Assembly (NCBI GenBank): GCA_038093975.1
Contig: JBBPTG010000003.1
Coordinates: 868,001 to 932,000, forward strand
Source of the DNA: Chalciporus piperatus
Taxonomy: Eukaryota > Basidiomycota > Agaricomycetes > Boletales > Boletaceae
Length of the DNA: 64,000 nucleotides
Reading direction: 5' to 3'
Position numbers and translations under genes: made by a program. Shown piece by piece: positions 44,159 through 57,099 of the stretch (its first letter is position 1; the number at the start of each line of letters is the position of its first letter). Under the pieces are notes generated by a model, which was given only the letters and a program-made list of their open reading frames with translations, had not been told where the DNA came from and did no database searches.

Positions 44159-47100
44159 ATGTTCAATAACTCAGCCAACATCGATGCTAGTCATTCGACG
44201 TTCAGCGAGGTTCATAGGGACCAGCACGTCTATTCCAGGACGCATGTCCAGGGAAATCAAACAGTCAATACGATTGTACACGGCAATCAGATCTTCCAAG
44301 GATCCACAGGTAAGTCCCAGTGTACTGCTTGTAGCTGGTGCTGATCAAGTGTGCTGACTGTACTAAGGACTAGAGAGCCTGCTGCGGGCCAGCGTACCCA
44401 GTGCAGCATTCGACTCTATCGAGCGCCATCCCGCGCCTGCCTGTCTCCCAGGGACACGGCCTGAATTGCTCGCACGTCTCGCAGAGTGGTTCGACAGCCC
44501 CAACTCCGATCAACCAACATGTTGGTTGAGCGGTCTTGCAGGCTCTGGTAAATCGGCCGTTGCGCAGAGCATCGCAGAGCAGTACGCAAACCAGAAGCGA
44601 CTAGCTGCGAGTTTCTTCTTCTCCCGGAAAGAGATTTCGCGCCGAAGGGCACAGGGATTATTTCCAACCCTCGCCTGCCAAATGCTCGCATTCGCACCGG
44701 CGATCAAACCAGCTTTGGTTGACGCCCTCAATTCAGACGCCACAATCCCTACCAAAGTGCTCGTGGAACAGATGCGCAGGCTTCTCCAGCAACCCATCGT
44801 GTCCGCAGCAGTTTCGTTTCCCAACCCGGTTTTGATTGTCATTGACTCGCTTGACGAGTGCGATGACGCCAAGATGGCGAACGAGGTCGTTTTTCTGCTC
44901 GACTCGCTCGTGCGGAACTGTAACTGGCCTCTGAGAGTTCTGTTTACCAGTCGGCCCGAGCCGCATGTCGTTCAGACGTTCCAGTACGCAGAGTTGCGCC
45001 AGAGGACTTGTCTCCTTCGACTGCAAGACTTTAGCGTTGACGAAGACATTCGGGCCTATCTCCGTCATTCCTTTGAAAACATGCGCCTCCCAATGATCAC
45101 TATACCCGCCGACGATTCTTTGTCATGGCCCGCCAAGGAGGAGATAGACGCGATCGTACAAAAAGCAGCTGGGCTGTTCATTTTTGCCACGACTGTGGCC
45201 AAGTTTGTTGGTGACGAATACAGCTCGCCGGTCGTGCGGCTACAAACTGTCCTTCAAATGCTCCCGGATGGTGCAAGTTCCACGGGTCCTTCAGTTCACT
45301 CCGATCTCGACACTCTCTACCTCGACGCTCTGCGTACGATTCCAGACGTGGGAGTCGTTCGTTTGGTGCTTGGAACTATCGTCTTCGCCCTCAGTCCCCT
45401 TTCTACTCGCGGTCTGCATGACCTGCTCTGGAAGTTTCACTACGACACAGTGTTCGTTATCAAGAGTCTGAGCTCGGTTTTGGTGATCTCAGACAACGGA
45501 CGTGATGACGGCGCGGTTCGCATCTACCACACCTCATTTCGTGACTTCCTCACGGCACCCCATCGATCTCGACAATACTATGTGGACCCTGTTACCTACC
45601 ATACCATCCTCGCACAAGCATGTTTGGAGTTGATGATTCGTAATCTCACAGCCGACATTTGCAAACTTGGGGATCCATCCACTCTGAATAGCGAAGTCGA
45701 GAACCTCGACGAGAGATGCAGGCTCCACATCAAAGAGGGCGTGCGGTACGCCTGCCGTTGGTTTTCCCACCATCTCTCGAAGGTTCCGTGGGACCAAAAA
45801 GTCAACGATACGCTCGTTTTGAGCGTTCAGGGCTTTGCTCATGGATATCTCCTCAACTGGATCGAGGTGCTCAGTCTTGTTGGCGAGCTGGACAGCGCAA
45901 TGTTTATCTTGCGTGAAGCTGCTGACTGGCTAAAAGTAAGGAAAAACTTTCATTATGAGTCTCTACTGAGCCTTGGTACAGTGTTCACAAAACCTGCACC
46001 AAGACACGCTCTCATTGCTCCAAGATGCAGAGAGACTAGTGCTCATGTATTTTGATCCCATCCAACAAGCAGCGCTTCAAGTGTATAATTCCATCCCTTC
46101 CATACCAACGCACGTTCAATTACGGAAGACCTACCAACATGAACTGAAGGACAAGTTCGTGGTTACGTATGGACTCGAGGACAACTGGAATCCCTGTCTT
46201 CGCTCTGTATCCACTGGTGCTACCATCACATCCCTTGCGATCTCTGCTTCTGGACACCTGATTGCATCTGCTGGAGGGACGCCCGGAGTGCAGATGTGGG
46301 ACGCACTCACCGGCAAGAACCTTGGTCACCTCATTGGCACTGGCGCTTCATCATGTCCTGTCGTCTTTTCTCCTTCGGGAGATTATGTCGCCCTTGGCAA
46401 CCAGGGGGGTACAATCAACGTTTGGGACGTTGCCACAGGACAGCAGTTACTCGATCCAAACCAAAATCCTCATCGCGGTGCTGTTACGGTTCTTGCGTTT
46501 TCGCAGAATAGCGTCCTTGTTGCCTCTGGGTCAACTGACGCAACTGTCCAAGTATGGGATATGGTTACAAAGACTCTCAAGCATTCACGTGAACATCACC
46601 AAGGTCCTATTCGCTGTCTCCTGTTCTCGTTTGGCGATGGCTTGATAGCTTCAGGCTCAGACGATTCGTCGGTCACAACGTCCGAGGTATCCTCCGGTCG
46701 CTTGGTTCGTAGGATGCGGGGACACAGTTCCAAAGTCAATACCATCGCGTTTTCTCCCGACGGCAGGAGCATCGCCTCTGGCTCTGACGATCTGACCATT
46801 CGTCTCTGGGATACGCGATCAGCGGTTTGCTTGCGGAAATATACAGGATCGCATAAAAAGCCAATATGTCGAGTCTGGATTACCGCAGACAACAAATACG
46901 TCGTCTCCGCATGCAGCACGGATATCTTCATGTGGGAGATCGGGACTCGCAAGTCTCCACGCCACATCTGGTCGTTCGATCATTACTTTCGGAAAGCTGC
47001 AACGTTATTTCCTGCGTGGTATGCAAAGCTGGCGAGGCTTATCCCTGCAGCGTTAGTAAGCCGCATAGCTGAGATGGACGACGCCATCTGCGTCGCCTTC

Positions 47101-48807
47101 TCACCTGACGGAAAGGCTCTGGGTTGCGTTTGCGATGGTTCTATCTTCTATCTGGAGCTCCTGGAGACACCAAAGGTGTGGTTGAGGGTGCGCAGACCTC
47201 TTGCGACGTCCTCGACGCTAGAAGAACCCCCATTATTCTACCATGGTTCAGAAAGTAGCTTCACTGCGATCGCAATGACACTGGACCAAGCGCAGTTGGT
47301 AACCTCCTTTGACGATGGTAGGATCGACATCTGGAATACTGCTCCGCCACGGAGGAGTTGGAAAGATGTCCAACTTTCACTTAGGGCCACGATCGAAGGC
47401 TTCTGGCCCTCCCTGGATGGACGCAGCGTACTCACCAAACAAATAGTTGGTCTCCAACTAGTCACCATTGATGGTTCGTTGATAAAGGAGCCGGAGACCG
47501 GCGGAGATGCACTGAGCAAAGTTGGCGGAGTCCCATCACCCGACTCGAAATATTTTGCCTACTGGGCAGAATACGCCTGGAACGTCGACAAGAGCTATAG
47601 CATCTACATCTACAACGCTGGCAATGGTTCCCGCCTCAAGCGTATCCCTGGATTTTTCAATATCACGTGCGGTAGATTCACAGCGCACAGCGAGCTTTTC
47701 GCATGTGCGCACGGGGAGGGGACAGTGCAGGTCTGGGAGTTGCCCTCGATGCTTTCCAAGACGACCATCGAGACGGGACATGCATCTGTCACGGCTCTCG
47801 AATTCGTCCCGGGGAACTCTGCTTTGGTGGTTGGCAGCGATAAAGGTTGTGTGGAGATGCGGTCTGTGGAAGACGGCGAAGTCATCCATCGTGTTGACTG
47901 CACAGCGTCAAAAGTCCTCGCACTTGCAGTACCCCAGGAAGCGCTGTTTGTTGTCGTTGGGCACGAAGACGGATCACTGTTCCTCTGGGATCCGACTCAC
48001 ATCAATGTCCCCCCGCATTGTCTTTCACCAAAGGACACATCCAACGACGCCGAAGATCAGAAAGGCATTGATTTCATCAAGTTCACGGATGGATATCGTT
48101 CTATCTCCACGAGGAGCTTAAGGGGCGTCATCAGTACCTGGGACTTGTCCCACTGCCTTGCAGAGTACGCTGAACGTGGAAAGGAAACGCTCCCGGCAAC
48201 TGCGGATGGAGATACCACTTCTGTTGACTCCACTTCTTCTCTCGATCCCGCGATTACCGAGAACTCTGACTCAACTACCCTCAATGAACCCACTGAAGTC
48301 GGCGCGAAACGGGATGCGGCTCATGCCACCCAAGCTACGTCTGATTTACCCCAACTCCAACCTACGGATTCCGAACCCACAGCCTTCGAGTCCACAACGC
48401 TCACTGAACCCACCAGCACTTCACCAACTGCCACTTCCTCCTGCCCCCATCTTCTTTCCCGCTCCGACTCTAATATCGTATACGACAGATACTTCAGGTC
48501 CGCGTACTCCGTGGATTGTCGGCAAGGCTGGGTTTCCAACGGGCCGAGGAGAATATTCTGGCTACCCGCTGATCTGCGACCCGACTCGCCAATGGCACTA
48601 TCGGCGTTCGACGACAAGCTCGTGATCATGGCAAAATCAAAGGGGATCTTATTCTATGATTTAAGTATGCTCCCTTACTTCACGTTCGTCGAATCTTGTA
48701 ATTATCTATTCTTTACAGAACCGCTGGTGAATGCTACAACATCCGACCTATCCCTGGGGGAGGGCTCAAATGAGCGGCACAGCTGTAACATCCCAACCTA
48801 TCATTAG
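44159..48807 (+). CDS. NACHT-WD40 NLR-type receptor
   Basis: Exons 44159-44309, 44368 (or 44374)-45935, 45982-48664, 48719-48807; about 1496 residues. A STAND-class signalling ATPase of the type used in fungal self/non-self recognition. The ~50-residue N-terminus is short and rich in N, Q, H, S and V (DQHVYSRTHVQGNQTVNTIV). NACHT motifs: P-loop GLAGSGKSAVAQS (about residue 105), Walker B LIVIDSLDECDD, sensor-like LFTSRPEPHV, and a C-terminal winged-helix/lid region with RIYHTSFRDFL. About a dozen WD repeats follow in two sets (e.g. NTIAFSPDGRSIASGSDDLT with IRLWD), then a Thr/Ser/Pro-rich linker and a final propeller-like RRIFWLPADL...ILFYDL block. The repeats are diverged, not near-identical. 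The last exon runs into a local duplicated sequence. Intron 48665-48718 is 54 nt and open, so retention would not break the frame. Confidence 0.88.
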
Positions 48808-48956
48808 GGTTATGTAGGATACGTGCGCCCGAGGGGAGACTAGGGAGGCGGATAGGATGGCCAGTGGGACAACTACAAATGAGCGACACAACTGTAACAT
48901 CCCAAACTATTATTAGGGTTCTGTAGGGTACGTGCGCCCGAGGAGAGACTAGGGGG
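48767..48956. repeat. two ~80-bp direct repeats, 109 bp apart
   Basis: CAAATGAGCGGCACAGCTGT and the ~60 bp after it (AACATCCCAACC...CGCCCGAGGGGAGACTAGGG) recur with about 10 percent difference from about 48876. The first copy contains the last codons and the stop of the NLR gene, so the C-terminal tail NERHSCNIPTYH is repeat-derived in the present model. Confidence 0.7.
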
Positions 48957-49645
48957 CAGTGGATTTTCAGTAGTTCTTGTTGCGTACTAGATCGACATAC
49001 GTCTAGTACTTAGAAATACGGACTGCCATATTAGATCCCGTCACGTGTAGGGAGTGCGATCTGATCCCGCGCCGACCTCTTCCATCCCATTACTGGCACA
49101 CTACCAAACTCTTGCATGCATCCCTGCACTGAGTTCTACCAAATAATGGGCTATAGAGCCCATTCAAACGGATGGTGAATATGCTCCTTCTCATATTCAG
49201 TACTCGAGTTGCCCTGAACCCGAGTCAACTAACCTAGGTTTAAACTATACGATGACATGCCAATGGTGGAAGCGATCATGTCCGACACATCCAAACTGCT
49301 TCGACCAGGCGGGGCCAACTCCCCAATCGAAATGGTATTGGGTAAGTCAAATGATGGGTATACAATCCATTTGAGTATGCTAACTGGCGTGTTGAGGCGT
49401 ACTCCCCTCTGGGGCCTCATACCTCCTCATGACCACTGAGCAGATGCTTGAGTTCACGCACAAGCATCGTCTCAGACCCCCAAGAGGCTCGTGGCGATCT
49501 ACCGAGTTCCAATCACTCTCCCCCATCTACTTCAATTCCGTCAGTGAGTTACAGGCAAAAGGGGCGACATACAAGCAAAGGCCGCGTAACAAAAACCGGC
49601 GCGAATCAGAAGAACCTCAAGACAATAGTCAAGCCAACCGTGGAT
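48957..49645. other. intergenic, no gene recognised
   Basis: About 700 bp between the NLR and the Gfd2-like gene. Short open frames at 49257-49746 show no recognisable family. A TCACGTG box lies near 49040. Confidence 0.45.
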
Positions 49646-50956
49646 ATGTCAAGACGGGCACACAAGTTGTGCAATACCGGTCTTATTTTGAAAATCAAAG
49701 GTTCTTGTGGCAATTCTTGTTTCTCCCAACTCAGAGACTTCGTTGACACTCTCCGAAATGTTCACAGGACACTGTATAGACTACTCACGAGCGACCTTGC
49801 CCCAACCAAGGTTGGACTGGCTCCACCGGCTTGGTTGAGCTGTGTACGTATCGTCTCGCTCGTACTCGGGCAATGGAATGTGGATAATCGTCCTAGGGTT
49901 GAACGTTTGAAAACCCCCGAGTTGGTTGAAGTTGGATGGACAGACGCCCTGTTCCCTGCCTTCTTCGAGCAGCTCACCGGAACAACTGTCCACCTAAAAC
50001 TTAAGACCCCGGCGAAGATGATCAACACCGACTCAAATGTAATGTCATCGTTGAGCTTTTCCCACACTCGTGCTGATCTTGGCTTTCTAGGATCCTCAAT
50101 TCTCCGAAGTCGTCGAAGATGACGCAGCAGGGCTTTACAAACGGCTGCGAAACCTTTTTTCTCACGACGCGAATAAGTGCGGGATTCCTTTGATCGTGCT
50201 CGTGCACGATGAAGACATGGTGCGCGGCGTTCTCGAACGTGCAGGCGTAAACGTGCAATCTTGGTCTTCGGGCCTCGCAGGCTTGCTTCCGCTAAACCAA
50301 GGCGGGGTACGTGATCTGGGCTCCCACTACGCGAGCCGTGACCAATCGAACATGCAGGGTAACTTTAAACCAAGAAGGCACTCTCGTTCTCGCTCCCCGC
50401 AAAGGAAGAGTGGCACGTCCACACTATACTACGGATCATCTCCAGTCAAGGGAGAGTCCTCAGTCAAGCTAGAGGATGGTGAAATCAAGGCAGAACATGC
50501 TGCACACCATGTACCCGGTGTCCTCCCCACGGCCGCCATTGTCGACACCCAAAAGCTTGTCAGGGCCCTGATGGAGACTGATCCAGGGCATACGGTCTCG
50601 CGAAGCGCAAAGGTTCTGCGCATGCAGACGGACACGAAAACCTGTGCAGGGGACGACAGCCTGTAAGCGTTTTTGTATCTATGGTGATGATGTCCTCATG
50701 CTCTTCCCCCTCCCTCAGTTTACAGTTGCGGATGTGGAAATCCATGGCGGAAGGTCTCGCCATTGACGAGCAACACAAGGAACGTTCCTCTCATCAGCCT
50801 GATTGTGTGAGGGTGCTTGCGCCTCCCCAGGTGGCGCCTGTGGCAGCAGGAGTGATCGATCCAACTGACTTCGACCCCAACGACTCTGTCAGTGTGCCAG
50901 CAGTGCCCACTGTTAATGCTTCCGCCTATGATGATTTTTCGGACGATGACTGGTAG
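49646..50956 (+). CDS. Gfd2/YDR514C-like protein (RNase H-like fold), start uncertain
   Basis: Three exons are clear: up to 50038, 50091-50662 and 50719-50956, phases consistent. The upstream frame is open from 49448; 49646 is the first in-frame ATG, but further exons are possible. The block QWNVDNRPRVERLKTPELVE then VGWTDALF, and later IPLIVLVHDEDMVRGVLERA with GVNVQSWSSGLAGLL, follow the layout of Gfd2/YDR514C-type C-terminal domains, which have a degenerate 3'-5' exonuclease-like fold. The expected DxE near the first strand is replaced by LGQ (SLVLGQWNV), so nuclease activity is doubtful. The remainder is basic (KPRRHSRSRSPQRK) then Pro/Asp-rich, ending YDDFSDDDW, an acidic tail. Probably an mRNA-associated nuclear protein; assignment is moderate. 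Confidence 0.5.
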
Positions 50957-53839
50957 ACACATCTTGCACTTCATCTAAAGATTGGGACAGCTAGTTGTCG
51001 CTTTCGTTGTACTATTCGAGACCTGTATCAGATAATGACACACCTTGTTGTGATATAGTAGTGAGTGAATTGCTCGAAGTGTGGCACATATGTATGTCTT
51101 TGAGTCTGTCCGGAAGGAGTGCTCGTTCACATATGTCCCCCAGATCCGTATAGATCCCGCGGGTGATCTTAAGTACTACCAGTTTGATGCACAACCTCGC
51201 CCGCCCATGAAGCCGATGACATACGCAACAGGCAGTCTGGCTAGCTTAATGATGTAGATTCGATGTAAGGTCATGTAGCTTCAATCTCGCATCATGTCGA
51301 GGAAGACATCTGTAGGTATACGGGCGTAGGAACTAGTGTAGACCTTACCTTCTCTGCAACGGACTTGCCCGTGAAGTATTTCGCTATGACATCCCATGGA
51401 TAAAACGAAATCCAAGTTAGCGGCGGCGTTCTTTGTCGACGACGACGACGAACCTTCCTTCCCAGTGCGATGGATAGGACCTATTTCTTTGATGTCAAGG
51501 CACTCTCCGGTTTGCTTCATATAACCAGCAAATCTGAGCAAAAGCCATTGGATGATCAAAAACTGTCCCAACATGCTCAAGGGACCGTTTGAAAGTCTCG
51601 TCGAGAGAAGGAGAAGGAAGCCGCGGAGGCGAAGAAGAGGGAAGCTGCGGAGGCGAAGAAGAGGGAGGAAGAGAGTGCGGCCAAGGCTGATGCCGATTTT
51701 ATAGACGCGTTCGAGGGGGAGGACGTTGGGAGGCGGCGTCGACGTTTGTACGAGCTCGGGAGAAGGGAAGGCGACGTATCAGCCGTCTATGGCTGAGGGT
51801 TCGTCGAGGGCGAGGGCGCTGCGAGAGGAAATGGAAGATGTGAGGGATGCTCATTCGTATGATCAATTCTGTTCACTGATAGCTTTTCAGATGTCTCCTC
51901 CCAGCAGTGTTCCGAAACTTACAGTAAGGGAAAGCGTGTTATGGATGCTTTCCTTGAGGAAATCAAGAGGTGTGTATAGCAGCACCGTCATGCGGTCCCT
52001 TCTCCTGACCCCGTTCTACGGGGAACTGTAACAGGCTTTGCGAGAGGTCCGGTATTCTCGTTCTGGTAAGTTAAGACCTACGATATACCTTCGTTAACGC
52101 TCCTTAACGACATCTATAACTCCGGACGATCCGTGACTGCGCTGGCTGGTACTAAGTGATAGCGTGCCCTCCTGCAAGATCGTTCTCAGCGTATCCCCAT
52201 CAGCTTACGAGGGTCAGAATGGAAGTAAGGATCGAGGAGACCCTGAGGTACGCAACATGACGAAGTCTGTTCGTCCGTTCCCCATGCCGACCCCCGTTTT
52301 GCTCGACGTCAAACCTTTTCGTTGCCAACTTGCCATCCAAGTCACTGAGTCATCTTTGGGTCAATTCTTTGCGCGCCATGGTCCTGTCGGCTCTGATGAT
52401 TTTCCCGCTTCAAGTCGCCGGTCCTTTTGCTTGAACTCAGGGAAATATTCAGGTGAAAGTTATGTGGCCTCGTGGTGAGGGTACCAGCGGTCCCGGTACT
52501 GCGTCAAGGCGGAATAGAAATGCTGGACTCAGTGGTTTCGCCCCATTGATGAAACGCAAAGATGCTGAGGTTGCGCTAAGAGAACTGGACGGATTTGATT
52601 GGGGAAGACTCCGTTTTGCGAGTTGGATGGAGCCCCGCATAGGAAACAGTCAAAGTTACTATAGATCGTATTGCATCGAGAGTAATCCTAATAGTAATAT
52701 GTACACTCCCCACCTCTATGGATGCTTCGCCGAGCAACAGAAGTAACAACCTGCGCCATGGCTTAGAAGGGATCGAAAATACGATTGCTTTTGCACCAGA
52801 AAACCACTTCAGGAGCTGCAACGGAAGAAATGCTGCGCCTGTACACAAATGGTGCTGTGATTATGGAAGAAAAAACTCGCAAACGGTATGCGCAATAAAG
52901 ACATTGAATGATTGAGGTGTACTAGTGTCTTGGATCGGGTAAGGGCAACGAAACTTGGATTGATTCCACGGAGGTTGCACGCCGTGAGGGCATTCAAGTT
53001 GAAGAAAAGCGCTCTTGCTCTTGTCAATGTGTGGCAATATTTGGTTGTGTTTGGGATACATCGAAGATGTGGCGGTGCCAATGAAACCAAGTTGGGTGAC
53101 TGGCCCCTTTCCAGGATTGCAAGATTCTAAGATGCAAATGCTTTATCCACTCCCCGATGAGCTCGTGTCTCAGGCTCATCCTGCAATTTATAAACCCGTG
53201 CGAGGCAGTCTGCCTCCCGTCAGTTGCGTCATTGACAGGAATCACGTATTCTCCCTTGACAAAAGACCATTCCCCTCATCCCCGCTCCTCAGGTTTCAAA
53301 GCAGTTCAACCATGTCTTTCGTGATGCACGACCTTGGAAGGTCCTATGTACCAACGCACGCTTACCTTGTCAAGCGGGACCATATCCGTGGCAGTCGACC
53401 TTGTTTCTTGAACATCTTGGTATATCAGCCACAAGTAAATATCTCATCCATAAAAGGTCCCCGAATATATTCAGTTGGCAAAGTAGTAAGAACAGAACGA
53501 CTGTCTTTTGAGATCAAAGCGGGTTGGGAAGACTAAAGACCGACCTTTGATTGACTCGTCGGGAAAATCGTGCATGGACTTGCGTGCACGTGGCGACTTC
53601 CAAGGTTCTCTTTGGATAGTTCCAGTCGTCACGCACAATCATCAGGGTGTGGTTTCCATGATGGATGGAGAAGTTATATAAGAAAAAAAAACTCCAGATG
53701 ATGACTAGGGTAACGAGGTCGTGAAATTAAAGACGAGGCATCAAACACAGAATGAAGACCAATAGCGGAGTACCTAAGTTTTCGTGAAGAGTAAGAAAAG
53801 GATGCAAGACAATCGTAAGTCGTGTGGGCGTTTTAACGT
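50957..53839. other. intergenic, 2.9 kb, mostly unassigned
   Basis: No complete gene. A possible coding relic lies at 51396-51790 (separate entry). A 173-codon frame at 53015-53536 lacks recognisable motifs and shows irregular composition. The last ~250 bp include the 3' UTR side of beta-tubulin. Confidence 0.45.
51396..51790 (+). pseudogene. possible relic of a charged helical nuclear-type protein
   Basis: ATG at 51396 opens MDKTKSKLAAAFFVDDDDEP to a stop at 51524; from about 51607 another open stretch reads EAAEAKKREAAEAKKREEES and DADFIDAFEGED before a stop near 51790. The second part contains a 24-bp tandem repeat (GCGGAGGCGAAGAAGAGGGA-type). The two parts look like pieces of a low-complexity acidic/basic protein, but no splice solution or family could be found. 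Confidence 0.2.
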
Positions 53840-55672
<1,833 letters not shown>

Positions 55673-57099
55673 GCTGAAAGAGAGGAATCAGAACGGATTG
55701 AACATAAAACACGAGTCGATGTTTCGACACCGAAGAGACAAAGAAAAGTCGCGCCGTACGCGCCAGCGACACGGTGTGGACGCGACTGGGAAGGGTAGAC
55801 GAGGAGAGAGTGGAGGACACGTACATTGTTGATGAAGGAGATGAGGTCGTTAAAGGATGGACACGAATGGGATGGTGTGGTCGAAAACCAGAACTTGAAG
55901 TCGGGTCAAGGGTGTACGCGTATTTTTCAAGCGGCGACAATTCCAGTGGCAGTGCCATACTCTTGCCACGAGTTCCCTTTGTTTATCCCATCATGCCGAC
56001 AGCCTCTGCCTTGAGGCCGCCAATTGAACATGTAAATCACAGTACCCGTGTCAACGTCGCGTACGATGAGCACAATATACACGTCTTATTCCAGGCCAGT
56101 CGTCTCTTATGAAGCTCTGATCAAGTTCTAGCTCTTGTATTCATTAATGCGACCCACTCAGTTGGTGAAGTAGTCAGAAAAACCGCCCGCTGTGAACTCG
56201 TCACGAAAATCGCCTAAGGTGATCAATATCAATTAACCTCAAGGCTGCCTCGAGGCGTAGTACTTATGTTTGATGCCCAGCGGCCCGCGGGATACGGTAT
56301 CACAATGTCACTACATACGCGCTCATTTCTGTCTATAAAGGGTCAACCAAACAATTTTCATGAAAAGTTGTGTAAGGCTCATAAAACCACCTGTCGAGAA
56401 CGGTGAGTAGTGGTGCCGGATGAGGACGCAAAGAGGCGCGATAGCGCTGTTGAGTTTGGAACAGAGGTGGAAGGGTTGCCGTTTGCTGGTGGGATCGGGC
56501 ACACGAGTTGATGGACACGGTGGTGGAAAACAGGGCCCCTGTGTCGCTTGTAAATTGTGGGTGAAATGGCAGGTTTGCATAGCGACGTTGGGTAGTTCCC
56601 CCCGTGTACACAGTGATCATTAATCAAGCCATTGATGTCACAGTACTGTGCAGAACCTTCGGCTATTTCAAGCGTTGTGCATGTTACAACTCCCACCCAA
56701 CACATATCTGTCGGTAGTGTTGTCGTGAACTGAGTCGAAGTGAAAAGTTCGTTCTACCTCAACGGCAGCTAGTGTGCGCTGGTGGTACTAGAGAGGTTTG
56801 ATGGTTGCGTAGGTGTGGCTGTGAACATGAACATGCTTTAGAAGCTTGGAGCTACACCCAACTACAGTAGCCTCCCGATTTGCTGAGATCCCCCTTGAAT
56901 GCCCAGACCACAGCGGCTCTTAAAATGTGTGGTAAACACCTTGCTAAACTGAACCCCGCAGAAGCAAATTCATCTACTAGGAGCACAGCATGCTTTGTCG
57001 GCGAGCAGTGACCTTTTAGTCGTTACGCCCATACTCAAATGTACATAACATCACAGGGAACATGGGTACGTTACTATTGCAGGTGTATCTTCCCCACCA
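55673..57099. other. divergent intergenic region between beta-tubulin and the DUF3433 gene
   Basis: 1.4 kb shared by two divergently transcribed genes. No repeats or RNA gene recognised. Small open frames lack family features. Confidence 0.5.

Noticed and set aside
48810..48940. TTAGGG occurrences suggesting telomere-like repeats
   Set aside because: Only isolated single copies inside two ordinary direct repeats, no tandem array.
53015..53536. 173-codon frame upstream of the beta-tubulin 3' end
   Set aside because: No recognisable domain, no supporting splice or composition signal; competing frames in the same interval.
57062..57082. Alternative DUF3433 start ATG at 57062 with a following GT...AG
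   Set aside because: The implied intron would be 17 nt, too short to splice; the ATG at 57100 gives a clean reading.
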